A stretch of 64,000 nucleotides of DNA from Epiperipatus broadwayi (taxonomy: Eukaryota > Onychophora > Udeonychophora > Euonychophora > Peripatidae): contig JAQFVV010012495.1 of NCBI GenBank assembly GCA_028023455.1, positions 2,883,711-2,947,710 on the forward strand. Direction: 5' to 3'. The notes below the pieces were generated by a model. The model was not told the DNA's origin. It did no database searches and saw only the letters and a program-made list of their open reading frames with translations. Below, in pieces: positions 11,961 through 22,310 of this stretch (positions are counted from its first letter, which is position 1; each line of letters opens with the position of its first letter). The position numbers were made by a program, and so were the translations under genes.

Positions 11961-13399
11961 TTATTGAATAACTCATCTCTATTGTAGTTTTATTCCCCTT
12001 GAAGATGGAATGGTTATACTCATTTATGAATTATACCTTTGTGACTATTTTGACTACAGTATATTGTAAAACAATAACTTCTTTAAAAACTTTTTTACTA
12101 CTCCATTAAGTTCTCTCTTTATACTAGCACATTATTTATATAACATAATATTATTATTGATTTCAGAAAACTTTGCATAACGATTTAAAAGTACTTTGGA
12201 TTATATTCTACTTACTGTAGAGCCACCTTTCATAAGCTTGACCAATTAATTGAAATCAGTTAGTTTAGTGCTGTAAAATCCCCATATCAAAACTGACTTG
12301 TTTTTGGAATCAGCCTTCATAATGAATCACTAGAATTCAAGAACTGAAACTAATGCACTCATGCATTTGGAAACTACGTTATATACATATAATTTTAATC
12401 TAGTAAACAAAAATTTAAAAAAATACCCAAGGCTTCAAACTCAGCATTGTTTTTTTTTGCATATCTATACAGATCTGACTATATCACTTTTTATATATGT
12501 TAGAAATCTCAGTTCCATAACAGTTACAAAATCTTTTCCCCTTTATCTAGAAAGATTAATGCCAAAAATATATAATCTCCCAAACACTTACAAGAGCAGT
12601 TTATCTTCATTCTAGTCTAGAAACATTTGCTATAAATTTGAATAATCAATGGACACCAGATGGTAAAGTACTAAAAAAATCTTCATTTTCAGACCAGCCT
12701 TCATTATCAGTGAAGACTAAGATTTAAAGATGGAACTTAAGCATCTAACAATCACATTTTACTCTTATATATTTATCAAACTACTAACTTGAAATTTAAA
12801 AAATCTTTAAGACTGCAAACTTTGTTTATTCATTTATAGAGCTGCCACCATTTTAATTCTACAACAACTATAGGCTCTTTCTATTTTTTTGGCTAGGAAT
12901 ATTAAAATAATGTCACATGACCTTCCATATGCTTCCAAAAGCAGTTCATATTTACCCTTGAGCCATGTACTGTAAGCTTGAATTAGTCTGGATTTGAAAT
13001 TAGTTTTTTTTTAAACTGTCTCATTACAATATCCAAACACATTTTGAAAAACTTGTATAATTATTTGATTAAATTAATATAATAGCTCTCAAAAATATTA
13101 CAAAAATAACTATCTCTTTAAATGATTGGTTTTTGTGTATAATTGAAAAAATTTTAAAAAAACTTTTGGAACTCTTTGCCAAAACTATTTTTGCAAAATA
13201 TATTGAACAAACAAGACAAATTGAATTTATTGGTTCAACTAGAATTAATGATTTAATTGACAATAACCTATCGTCAAATAAATTAATCTTTTAAACATGA
13301 TAGATCTTGACACAATGGGATCATAATCTTATACTTTAGTGCATTTTATGATATGAAGTCATTAAATTTTATGGTATAATATTAAAATATATGTAATTT
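11961..13399. other. No gene seen
   Basis: A/T-rich. Open frames at 12361-12615 (+) and 13069-13263 (-) are low-complexity K/N/I/F-rich frames without motifs, as expected by chance at this composition. Confidence 0.5.
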
Positions 13400-13932
13400 G
13401 AGGGGATTTGAACCCATACTTTCAGACTTCCTTTAGTCATCCATTCCATCTTATACAATCGCTACACATGACCACATACCTGTGAAAAAGATAAACAATT
13501 TCCAATATATGTATTTCGTGCTGAACTAACACTCATGAGTTGGTATGGATCATAATCTCCAATTGATGAGTGCTGGTTCAGCATGAAATACATATATTGG
13601 AGATTATTTATCTTTTTCACATGTATACAAAGGCAAAACTCTCCATACAGTAGTGCCACTCTGTGCCAAACAGAGTAAGCAATGGATGCCAGAAGGCTTG
13701 TGCATAAAATTCCTATGTAGTGCCTACTCATCCAATATCCCCAGACTAGTTTCTGGCTTGTGGCCATCATCAGTGAGGTGCCTTGGATCTGAGAGCACTG
13801 CACTTAGATCTAGTATAGAGATGGTGATCATGTAATGTTTAGTGGTTTTTACATGTATGTTGTCATATGTATTGGTTATATAAGATGGAGTGGATGACTA
13901 AAGGAAACTTGAAAGTCTGGGTTCAAATCTCT
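13400..13932. mobile_element. Fold-back element with tRNA B-box-like ends (family A), complete copy
   Basis: The outer ends are inverted: AGGGGATTTGAACCCA (13401) against TGGGTTCAAATCTCT near 13919-13933. Both continue into a shared GTCATCCA(C/T)TCCATCTTATA block. Read inward-to-outward, the end contains GGTTCAAATCC, an RNA polymerase III B-box-like motif, and an AGTGGATGA A-box-like block. A second, inner palindrome pairs 13481-13535 with 13564-13618 (CAATATATGTATTTCGTGCT type). The right half carries one arm of the family-B repeat (CTCCATACAGTAGTGCCAC, from 13638). The 113- and 60-codon frames here are artefacts of the palindrome. Confidence 0.75.
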
Positions 13933-14061
13933 AATTATATCTAGCTTAAAATATATATACTGTAATTGTATTTAAATAAAATATATGTAGTAAAATAAAC
14001 TGTTTAAGAACATGGTATGATTTCATGCGTAGTTACTTTATTTGCCTAAGGACAGGAAACA

Positions 14062-14159
14062 GTGTTGGTGGTTGAGTGGTCAGCACAGCTACTTTACAAG
14101 TAGTTGTCCTGGGTTACCGGGTTCATTTCCTGGATGATGCTATGACACATGAAAAAAAA
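14062..14159 (+). mobile_element. Short tRNA-derived SINE
   Basis: A tRNA-like head has GTTGAGTGGTCAGCACAGC (A-box region) and GGGTTCATTTCC (B-box, consensus GGTTCGANTCC). It is followed by GATGATGCTATGACACATG and an A8 tail. It shares the tail TGCTATGACAYATG-An with 16471-16568 and, more distantly, with 32226-32314. Confidence 0.7.
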
Positions 14160-14655
14160 TGATGAAATTGTCACAATCACATGATAATCTTTCTAAATTT
14201 TTACAATATTATCTAATAATGAAGTTTATCCACCACATTTTCAATTTCTGTGACTTTATTTAATTTTGTTGTAATAGTAGAAAGAGTTTCTGAGTTTGAG
14301 AGTAAACTGATTCTGAAAGAATGAACTTTTGCAAATCACATAGTGATATAAAATCTTTGACTGTTGTGTTCATTTTTTTTATATTTTAACTTTAAAATGT
14401 CATTTAAAAAAATTTTTCATTAAAAATGAAAGAAATAATTGAATGGTTTTATTGCTTGAGATTTCACAAGAAGTTCAAGAAAAAGAGTTGTCAGAACAGG
14501 AGTCAATTCAAAGACTTTTATGCTCTGGAGTCTGATGTTTTTCTATGGGAGCAAAGTTTTGTTAAATAACTACAAGTGTTTTATTTTATAATAATTCTGT
14601 CTATATTAAATTGATCTACTTAAATATATGATTTCATTTTAGAAGATAATATACC

Positions 14656-15106
14656 TCCCTCATTAGTGCCATACATAATATTAAATCAACCATGTTAAAT
14701 GTGAGGATACTCTTGATCCAGCCACTAGATAATATTAAATCAACCATGTTAAATGTGAGGATACTCTTGATCCAGCCACTAGATAATATTAAATCAACAA
14801 TGTTAAATGTGAGGATACTCTTGATCCAGCCACAAGATAATATTAAATCAACAATGTTAAATGTGAGGATACTCTTGATTCAGCCCACATTTTGAGAAAA
14901 TAAGATGTTGATTCAGCCCACATTTTGAGAAAATAAGAATGACCATCTTATTCTCAATCCTAAATACACTTACATGGGCCACTCTTAAGTAAATATCTTG
15001 AAATGAGGTCATTCTTATTTTCTCAAAGACTTTATCTTGTGGCTAAAATGAGAGTATCCTAACAGTTAACATCATTGATTTAATATTATGTATGGAACTA
15101 GTGAGG
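14656..15106. mobile_element. MITE-like fold-back element with internal tandem repeat
   Basis: The left end CCATACATAATATTAAATCA (14669 on) is matched in reverse complement near 15065-15097, and the similarity extends outward to CTCATTAGT / ACTAGTGAG. Arms are about 55 bp. The inner part pairs AAAATAAGAATGA (14930s) with TCATTCTTATTTT (15009 on). There is no transposase. Confidence 0.65.
14676..14886 (+). repeat. 54-bp tandem repeat, about four copies
   Basis: The unit begins AATATTAAATCAACCATGTT and repeats at about 14677, 14731, 14785 and 14839 with one or two changes per copy. Being divisible by three, it yields an artefactual 67-codon frame with an 18-residue repeat (MLNVRILLIQP...). A second two-copy, 29-bp repeat (CAGCCCACATTTTGAGAAAA) follows at 14880-14938. 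This is array expansion of the MITE's own left arm. Confidence 0.85.
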
Positions 15107-15159
15107 AAAATTCATTACCTTCTGAACTGAATTACAATCTGAAACTCTGCTAGTAAAAT

Positions 15160-15322
15160 TTATTGATTGTTAGATATATGATATAACTTTTAAGATCCTT
15201 GAGAACTGCAATCCATTTAGAGCAAGTTTTGGTAAGGTTTGTTGAAGAGATAGTTTTGAGGGATTTAGCTTTGCTAGACTCCACTAACATTATCTGTTTA
15301 ATTGACCATAAGCTATTAGTTA
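15160..15322 (-). other. Exon-like patch, unidentified
   Basis: On the minus strand a strong acceptor (TTTTTTCCTCACAG) precedes an open frame beginning VTNSLWSIKQIMLVESSK and continuing for about 50 codons with mixed composition. The plus strand over the same bases is also open (HLEQVLVRFVEEIVLRDLALL), so strand is uncertain. I do not recognise either product. It may be a relic exon or transposon-derived. Confidence 0.2.
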
Positions 15323-15769
15323 CTGTGAGGAAAAAATTAGTAAGAGATAAAATTTTAATTGTTTTTATTTTCACTTGTTTCTCATTTTAAATGTTATGGA
15401 TTTATAAAGTGGTGACTCATTATTGCTCAAAAAGAAAAAATAACTTTTGTAATAAAAATATTCAAAAATATGTCAACTAAGTCAGAAATTAATAAACTTT
15501 TTATGTTGTTAATTGACTTAAAAATATATATATTTCAACATTATTTTATTAAATAAGTAATTATAAATGAAGCCAAACTTTTACATAATTTCTTCATAGA
15601 TGTATCAGCAATATTACTGACTAATTACTGCAATATTATTGGCTAATGATCATTTGGTTTCATAACATATTTATTTTTTATAGAAACCAGTGTACAAAAA
15701 AGTGAATCAATTAAAAACAAAAAAGTCGAAAGGAAGAGAAATATAAAATCTGCATTCATAGAAAAAAAG

Positions 15770-16093
15770 CTATTTATCGATGACGTTTTTAAAAATTTGA
15801 TTTATATGGATTAGGGAAAGATTGCTAAATAGAGAGTTTGTAACAAATGGCATAAAGTAAGAAGAATGACAAAAATTTGGAAGCGCAATAGATGCTATAA
15901 TGAATATAACTGGTTCCAAAAGCACATTAACTATAGGAACCATATACATTGTATATATTAAAATGTGTGCATTTAGAATAATCTGTTTCAGGTTGAGCTC
16001 ACAGTCTAGATTAAAGTTGCCATCTAATATAATCATATAAACAGGGAAAATGTAAAACAAGATCAAAAATATAAGTGTAAAAATAGTATAAAA
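15770..16093 (-). pseudogene. Possible C-terminal fragment of a rhodopsin-like 7TM receptor
   Basis: A 107-codon open frame ends at a stop at 15770. It starts with a strongly hydrophobic segment (about residues 1-23, FYTIFTLIFLILFYIFPVYM) that could be TM6 including its proline. A short polar loop with one cysteine (NFNLDCELN) follows, then a second hydrophobic segment whose VNVLLEPVIFI resembles the N-S-x-x-x-P-x-I-Y motif at the end of TM7. A basic and polar tail completes the frame. No upstream exon with TM1-5 was found, and A/T-rich DNA readily produces hydrophobic frames. It is either a last exon, a receptor relic, or chance. Confidence 0.3.
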
Positions 16094-16470
16094 TTAATTT
16101 ATTTAACTTTTATATTGGATGCATAAATTTGAAAGCCTTATTAATTTTTTTATGTAAATAATCAAACTTTCCATAATAAAATCATAAAAAAACTATGCAT
16201 ATAAAAAGCCTAAACAATCTCTCTTAATGTAAACTAATTGAAATGAAGTAACATCTAAACACAGTGAGTATAAATAATATTTCTGTGTGAATGGTCGACC
16301 CATAATAAAAGGATAAAAATGATTATGCCCATAGAAAGCATAAACAATTAATGAAGATGATGTAATGCCCAGTCATAGTATTGAAAATATTCTTTTTTTG
16401 ACCATTGTACTACATGAATGTAAGCTCTATAAATTTGAAAAGTACAGACAAACTTCTTTTAACAAGTCAA

Positions 16471-16568
16471 GCATTCTTAGCCGAGAGGTCAGTGCAGCGG
16501 CCTTGCAAGCAAGCAGTTGTTTGCGGGTTCGCCTCCCGACCGATGCTATGACATATGGAAAAAAAAAC
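16471..16568 (+). mobile_element. Short tRNA-derived SINE
   Basis: TTAGCCGAGAGGTCAGTGCAG (A-box-like) is followed by GCGGGTTCGCCTCCCG, a well-preserved B-box and T-arm. The tail ACCGATGCTATGACATATGG ends in A9. It has a different tRNA head but the same tail as the copy at 14062. GC-rich compared with its surroundings. Confidence 0.75.
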
Positions 16569-18280
16569 TTTTTTTAACAACTATAATTGAAGTTTTTATA
16601 ATTAATAACACACATGTTAGACCTGTCATGCCATTGTAATTCTGACAAAACCATTGTAGACGTCATGTAACCTATTTATTGTACAATAAAATATATTATT
16701 GAAAAGAGAACTATAATTGAAGTTATAAAAGGATGAAATATCTTCTATATATAAAAAACACAACAATGTCCTACAGTGTCCCAATGATCTGCAAAATATA
16801 ACCTTCAATCACCAAGATGATAAATCCCTGTTTGATTGCTTTAATGCATTAAAAAATGGTTTAATTCAATCCAATTTCATTCTACATGTAAATTAGAAAA
16901 TTATAAATAATCTTTCCCAATGAATACTATAAATATACCTTTCCAATCATAAATTTTTTTAATATAAAAAGTATAAAAAAACTTAGCCTTATAAAAATCA
17001 TGAAAAGTTATGTACAGTAAAAATTTTTAAACATTTGTCATATATTAATTAGCTTTCTAATTTTATTTTTCTGACTAAAGGCTACATTTGTATAAAACAA
17101 TTTTTTTAAAAAATATGTTCTATTGGTACCGTTCTATTTCACTGCTAAAGGTGCAAATAAACAGATACACGAACTAAATTAAGTTTTATAAAAATAACAA
17201 AGATGTATGATACTAAAGAGGAGAGTGTATGAGATTTTTTGCAGTGTGCCAATGACATTTGTCATACTATTTGTGATTATTGATTTCACCATTCCAAAAT
17301 CAGCATTTGGTTTTCTGAACAATTTATTGTTCCAATTTTTTTTTTTCATATCAACATTAATCAGTTTCTAATTCCACTTTTCAGGCTCATAGTTAAAAGG
17401 ATTTTCATAGGTTACAGTTATAAATTATATATTTTGTGAGTATATTTGTAATTAAAATTATACATGTATAAACCTATATATATATAATTTGCTGTGCTAA
17501 CATTTGTTGTCATCCTTTGTGTTCATTCTACAATTCGTAATTTAGTGTGAAAAAGTATTCATTATATAATTCATTTCCGTAGAAGTATTTGTTCCAGCAG
17601 ATTTCACCAAAACAATGCCATTGAGAAGATCAGTAAGAATATTTACTGTATAATCAGGCATAAATCATAGAAGCAAAATTTACAAAAGGCACTAGCATCA
17701 CAAAATAAAATGCATCAACAAAAGATCATTAACTGATTAATTTAATTGCCCTATTTGAATGAACCGTGGTTCATTTAAAGTTAAGAGATAATATTAACTT
17801 CATTAGGGCCGAAGATAGATTTTAAAAAAAAAACAACACTGACATTTAAAAATATTTGTGCCAATAAAAAAAAATTTTGCTAGGGAGAGGGATGACCTTG
17901 AATATTATTAATAAAGAAATAAAATTTGAAGTACATAAAGCTTTTTAAAGAAAATGCAAAATTGAGATGTAGAAGAATCAAAATCTAGATTTATATTGTA
18001 TCATTAAATATTTTTTTGAAGTTTAGTATTAAGTTTGTTTGATTAGAAAAGAAATTAAAAGATGATACTTTATAGATAGACTATTTTACAAATGTGAAAT
18101 AGATGCAAAAGAAAAAAAGATGAAAATACAATACAAGTTTATCAGCATTAGAAAAAAAATTGGATGAAATTTTATACACCCTGATTTGATTGATTTGACT
18201 TAAAGATAGTTACACATATGTAATATAAAACCAATAAAATATAACATGACTATCTTTTTTATGCTTATACAATCTGTTCA
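16569..18280. other. No gene seen
   Basis: A/T-rich sequence with short homopolymers. No coding-like frame or repeat boundary was found. Confidence 0.5.
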
Positions 18281-18876
18281 AACAGTAAAAATTCTTTTCA
18301 TATAATAGTGCCACCTACTGAAAGCCATAATAATCAATGGATACAGAAAGTTTGTGCACGAAATTCCTATCTAGTGCTTACTTGTCCAATATACCCACAG
18401 TAGTTTTTAGCTTATGGTTGTCATCAATAAAGAGCCTTGAATCTGACAGCACTGCACCTGATCTTTGAATATAATGCAACCACCTTTTATTTTTTAATTA
18501 GCTATAAAATTATGAGTCCAAATTGAAAATACAATTTGCAATCCAAGCTAATTTGCTTATATAGTCATATAGATCTGAACCCAGTATCTATACATTTTAG
18601 TTTTTTTTATTGAAAATATTATTCTGTTTTCAGTTTGAGTTTATAGTTTTATAATTAATTAAAAGAGTTGGAGGGTTACATTAGATCCAAAGATATATTT
18701 GTAGTGCTTTCAGATTTAAGGTTCCTCACTGTGAAAAGCTATAATCTAGAAAGTAGTCTGGGGGTATTGGATGAATAGGCACTAGATAGGGATTTTGGTG
18801 CACAAATCTTTTAGCATTCATTGATTATTATGGTTGCACTAGGTGGCACTGTTATATGAAGAGAGTTGCTACTGTT
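18281..18876. mobile_element. Family-B hairpin element, about 0.6 kb
   Basis: Arms of about 170-180 bp: AACAGTAAAAATTCTTTTCA (18281 on) pairs with the reverse complement of 18850-18876, and the arms continue through blocks such as AATAGTGCCACCTA, CCTATCTAGTGC and CAGTAGTTTTTAGCT. The 220-bp centre is A/T-rich without an ORF. Related arms occur at 13638-13800 and 62931-63240. Confidence 0.75.
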
Positions 18877-19386
18877 TTATATGTAATATGATATAAGACC
18901 TTTTGAAGTAAGTAAATAAAATTATATTGTGGTAAACTAAATCAAAAGCTTTAGATATTTCTAAATCAACTGTCCAATTTTTAATAAATACATTGCTCCA
19001 AAAAATCTCTAGGATCTATGGATCCAGAGTTTATAAGATGTTCAAATACCAGTAGTAGTGGAATGGAACCAAAATCCACAATAATTAAAATCCAGAATCT
19101 GTCATTTAACCACTGCATCAAATCAGGAATACCACATCATTAATAAGAGACTTTTTATATATAAACCAAATTATGTCTGGAAAAATATTCATTACAAGAA
19201 TAGGAGTTGATTATTTTTTTCTGTTCTTTTAGATAGAAGAGATGTAGAAAGTAATAAGTCAGATTAAAAAAAGTCTTACTTGTAATGTATATGTGATTTA
19301 AACATTAAAAGCCAAAAACTAAACTAGTCAATAGAATAATCAAAATTCCCTAAATTCACAACTTAACAGACTAGCCAAAAAGAACA

Positions 19387-19735
19387 AAACTCTAAAACAC
19401 AACCAATGGTTTCACTACTACAAGCAGACTTCTCAAGTGTAAAGAACTATAAAATAACAACATATTTAAACTAAACATTTCCCACAATTCAACTTACACC
19501 CCATACACCCTTAATATTAAAAAAAACTGTTAAATAAGTTAACTGCTCCAGAATCATACATTTTTAATAATAAACATTAAATATATTATTTTATAGTTCT
19601 TTACACTCTCAGTGAAACCATTGGTTATGTTTTAGAGTTTAACTACAATTCCACTTACATACCATACACACTTAATATTAAAAGAACTTCTAAATAAGTT
19701 GATTGATTCAGAATCATAAATTTTTAATAATAAAT
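19387..19735. repeat. Nested inverted and direct repeats (A-B-A'-B arrangement)
   Basis: Block A (19389-19457, CTCTAAAACACAACCAATGG...) reappears inverted at 19586-19640 with a deletion of about 20 bases. Block B (19486-19572, TTAATATTAAAAAAAACTG...) reappears in direct orientation at about 19645-19735. The pattern suggests a small element copied by template switching. No coding content. Confidence 0.7.
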
Positions 19736-20104
19736 CACACATGTATTATAATTTTGAACTATAGGCTGAATATGAACAATGTTTAAGCTTATAAAATAAT
19801 ATATAAATTAGCTTAGCACAGAAATAAGTTCAGATAATAGCCAAAGTTGTGTATGATTAAAACTTAGAAGTTACAAAAACAATAAATAGATATTTGTGTC
19901 ATTAAAGATAAATCAAATAAAAAAGTATGACTACTACAGTTATCACAATCAAAAATACATTTCAGTGCAAAGATCAGACTTTCATTTAGAAAATATTACA
20001 AAAGTTCCATCATTCTTAGTAAAAGATAGAAATGAATTAACTGCTTTGGGTAAAGAAGAAAAAGAGATGTGTCAAACATACACTTGACAAATGTTCTTTT
20101 GATT

Positions 20105-21470
20105 TGATTAATAAAATGATGTGATAATTATATTTCAGAATAGCTTTAATGTTCAAATCACTGTGAAGATTCTTCAGAAATGTCAATTAATGACTGACTT
20201 ACTTATTCAGCCTTTTAAGTCTGCTGCCTGGCAGCTTGCCATGGGAAGGAAGATCCATGTGAATTTCTGGCTACAACATCTATTTTTTGGGGGAATACCA
20301 ATATATCATTCTAAAACTTCTATGAATAAATACTTGAATGAGTTGATAATTAATAAAATAGAATCTAAAATTTGTTTCTTTTCTTCTATAAGGCTTTACC
20401 CAGTAACTGGAGTTAAAATTTTTAATGCAGTTGTTTCGGGAATATTGTGGAACTTGGGTTTCTTTTTTCAATAATACGATAAATAAAATTAATAGAATAG
20501 CTAAGTAGTATGTTTGGGGTAAAACTAGTAACTTAATTTCCAATTTCTGTCTCCACTTTACAGATGACTATAAGTAAAGGGGGTGGTTAATTTAATTGAA
20601 GCAAGAGATTATGTTGCCTTTATTAAGGCTATTACTTACTTGAATATAATAGAAAATATTTTTGTTACCCACCAGATTGTGATATAAGACTATTCAGTGA
20701 AATAGGAAAAGGGAGAAGATCTTTTTTTTGACTTGATGATAGCTTATAAGGATTTACAGGACCATCTAAATTTACTGAATTTGGAAAGTTTGAGATATAA
20801 GGATCTAAAAAAGCACGTGGATTGTTGAGAGATCTCATGGATGGATTTATCTAAAGAGAAAGTTTTGAGGAATTATCAATCAATAGGTGCTCCTCCATCC
20901 TATATCAAATTTGTTTTTAAGTTGATGAATGGATTGTTACCTACAACTTCCTTTTTAGATCTGGAATGAATCTGGTACCAAATGTGTATTGTGTCAAATT
21001 AAAGAAGAAACCTTTTTGCATTTGCTCGAAGTGTGTAGTGGTTTTCAACAATTAAGAAATTGTATTTTTAACTCTCCATTTATAAACTTGATATATATGA
21101 TAAATAAATATATTCAGAGGTTTGACCCTCATAATGCATTGATAATAACACATGTTGATAACAATGTGGGCTATAAGATGTTCATTAATTTTCGATAACA
21201 AGAAATATAATTAAATTAAAAAATTAGAAGATAATTGGGATAAATACTATTATCAATGTATAAAATATCTGCCAAAAATATAAATTGAAAAAATAGGTGG
21301 TGGATTTTTTCCTACTGTATGTAAAATATGGAATAGTGTTTATTATTGAAAAAATGTTTTAGTTATCTTGTAGAGAAGAAAAAACATGGAAAAAAATGTT
21401 TTTTTTTGTTAATATGTAAATATATAATTTGTGTTTTTCTATTAATAAACTTATTTACTTAAAATAAAAA
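20105..21470 (+). pseudogene. 5'-truncated L1/Tx1-like LINE, C-terminal part of ORF2
   Basis: The relic begins inside the reverse transcriptase, at NDVIIIFQNSF (20114 on), the residue of an ADDV-type catalytic box. It continues through PFKSAAWQLAMGRKIHVNFW and a 117-codon frame containing FFGGIPIYHSKTSMNKYLNE and FFSSIRLYPVTGVKIFNAVV. This is the YLGVPI...KI...FFSSIRLSLRAKVQIFN-type thumb region of Tx1/L1 elements. Beyond several frameshifts, 20975-21070 encodes CVLCQIKEETFLHLLEVC, the C-x2-C-x7-8-H-x4-C zinc-binding motif near the C-terminus of L1-type ORF2. The end is A-rich (21455-21475). Stops and shifts make it inactive. Confidence 0.75.
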
Positions 21471-22029
21471 AAATAATAATACATAAGTTACTACATTCAA
21501 AATAGAATAATAACGCAATATTTCTTTTTTACTCTTTGAAAAATGTTTGAGAAATCTTGCATCTGAGTTGTTTATTTAATTAAGATTAAATACTATAATC
21601 AAAAAATAAGCTGGAAATTTAATATCTTCATAGTCATCCACATTGTATTAATTATGGAAGCAGCAAATTCAGAAGTTAAGTAGTAATAAATCCATACAGA
21701 AGATAATTGTAATTAGTATATATAGTATCTACAATGTCTCAAGCCATGTTCAGGATGTTTGGGAGAGGAGCAAACAGTTTTGACCCAATGATTTGAATGG
21801 AGCAGAAATATAAAAGTATTTTCAGATGTACTAATATAAAAAATTTAACAAATGAGAACTTATAATAAAAATGTATGTAAATGAAGTTATAAGTAAGTTT
21901 AGTCATAAAATAATAAAAGTTTAAGACTTCTAATAGCAATAAATTAACTAAATACTAAGCTCTTTACATTGACAATATTATAGATAAAAAAATGATAGAG
22001 GATGATTAGAATAGACAATATCTACATCA

Positions 22030-22310
22030 GTAAAATGTAGTGAAAGGATGCCCAATTTTCTCTGCAACCTGATTGAAGGACCATATCAGAATCTACATAT
22101 GTATTATGTAATGACATAGTTTAGCTATTCTCTATGGGGGTGCTTTGTAATTTTCTAGATTATCTTAAATGTTCTCCCTACCATCACAAAATCTTGAAAA
22201 CCACTTGAAATGATGGGATTCACTGTCACACATAGTTTGAATCATTTTAAGCATTTCAGCAACAGTTTCCTCAATTTAAAACAAAATTTAATGTTCGCAC
22301 ATTGATCCAT
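22030..22310 (-). pseudogene. Mariner-type transposase N-terminal fragment
   Basis: Reading leftward from an ATG at 22310: MDQCANIKFCFKLRK, then HHFKWFSRFCDGRENI. This matches the start of mariner-family transposases (IKFCFKLGK...VFEWFKRFKDGRE...SGRPS), the paired-like helix-turn-helix that binds the inverted repeat. A stop follows GRENI, and the remainder (RIAKLCHY...) is decayed. The DD34D catalytic half is missing. Confidence 0.7.

Noticed and set aside
13462-13835. 113-codon minus and 60-codon plus frames
   Set aside because: They arise from the arms of the fold-back element and overlap each other on both strands.
14677-14886. CRISPR-like array
   Set aside because: The repeats are directly adjacent with no unique spacers, in a eukaryotic MITE.
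14692-14895. Repeat-protein-like frame (MLNVRILLIQP repeated)
   Set aside because: The 54-bp DNA repeat is divisible by three, so the protein repeat is automatic. There is no start context or flanking exon structure.
19896-20087. 63-codon frame (SDFHLENITKVPSFLVKDRNEL...) as an exon or LINE part
   Set aside because: The composition is protein-like, but no splice sites or family motif are seen, and it could not be joined convincingly to the adjacent L1/Tx1 relic.
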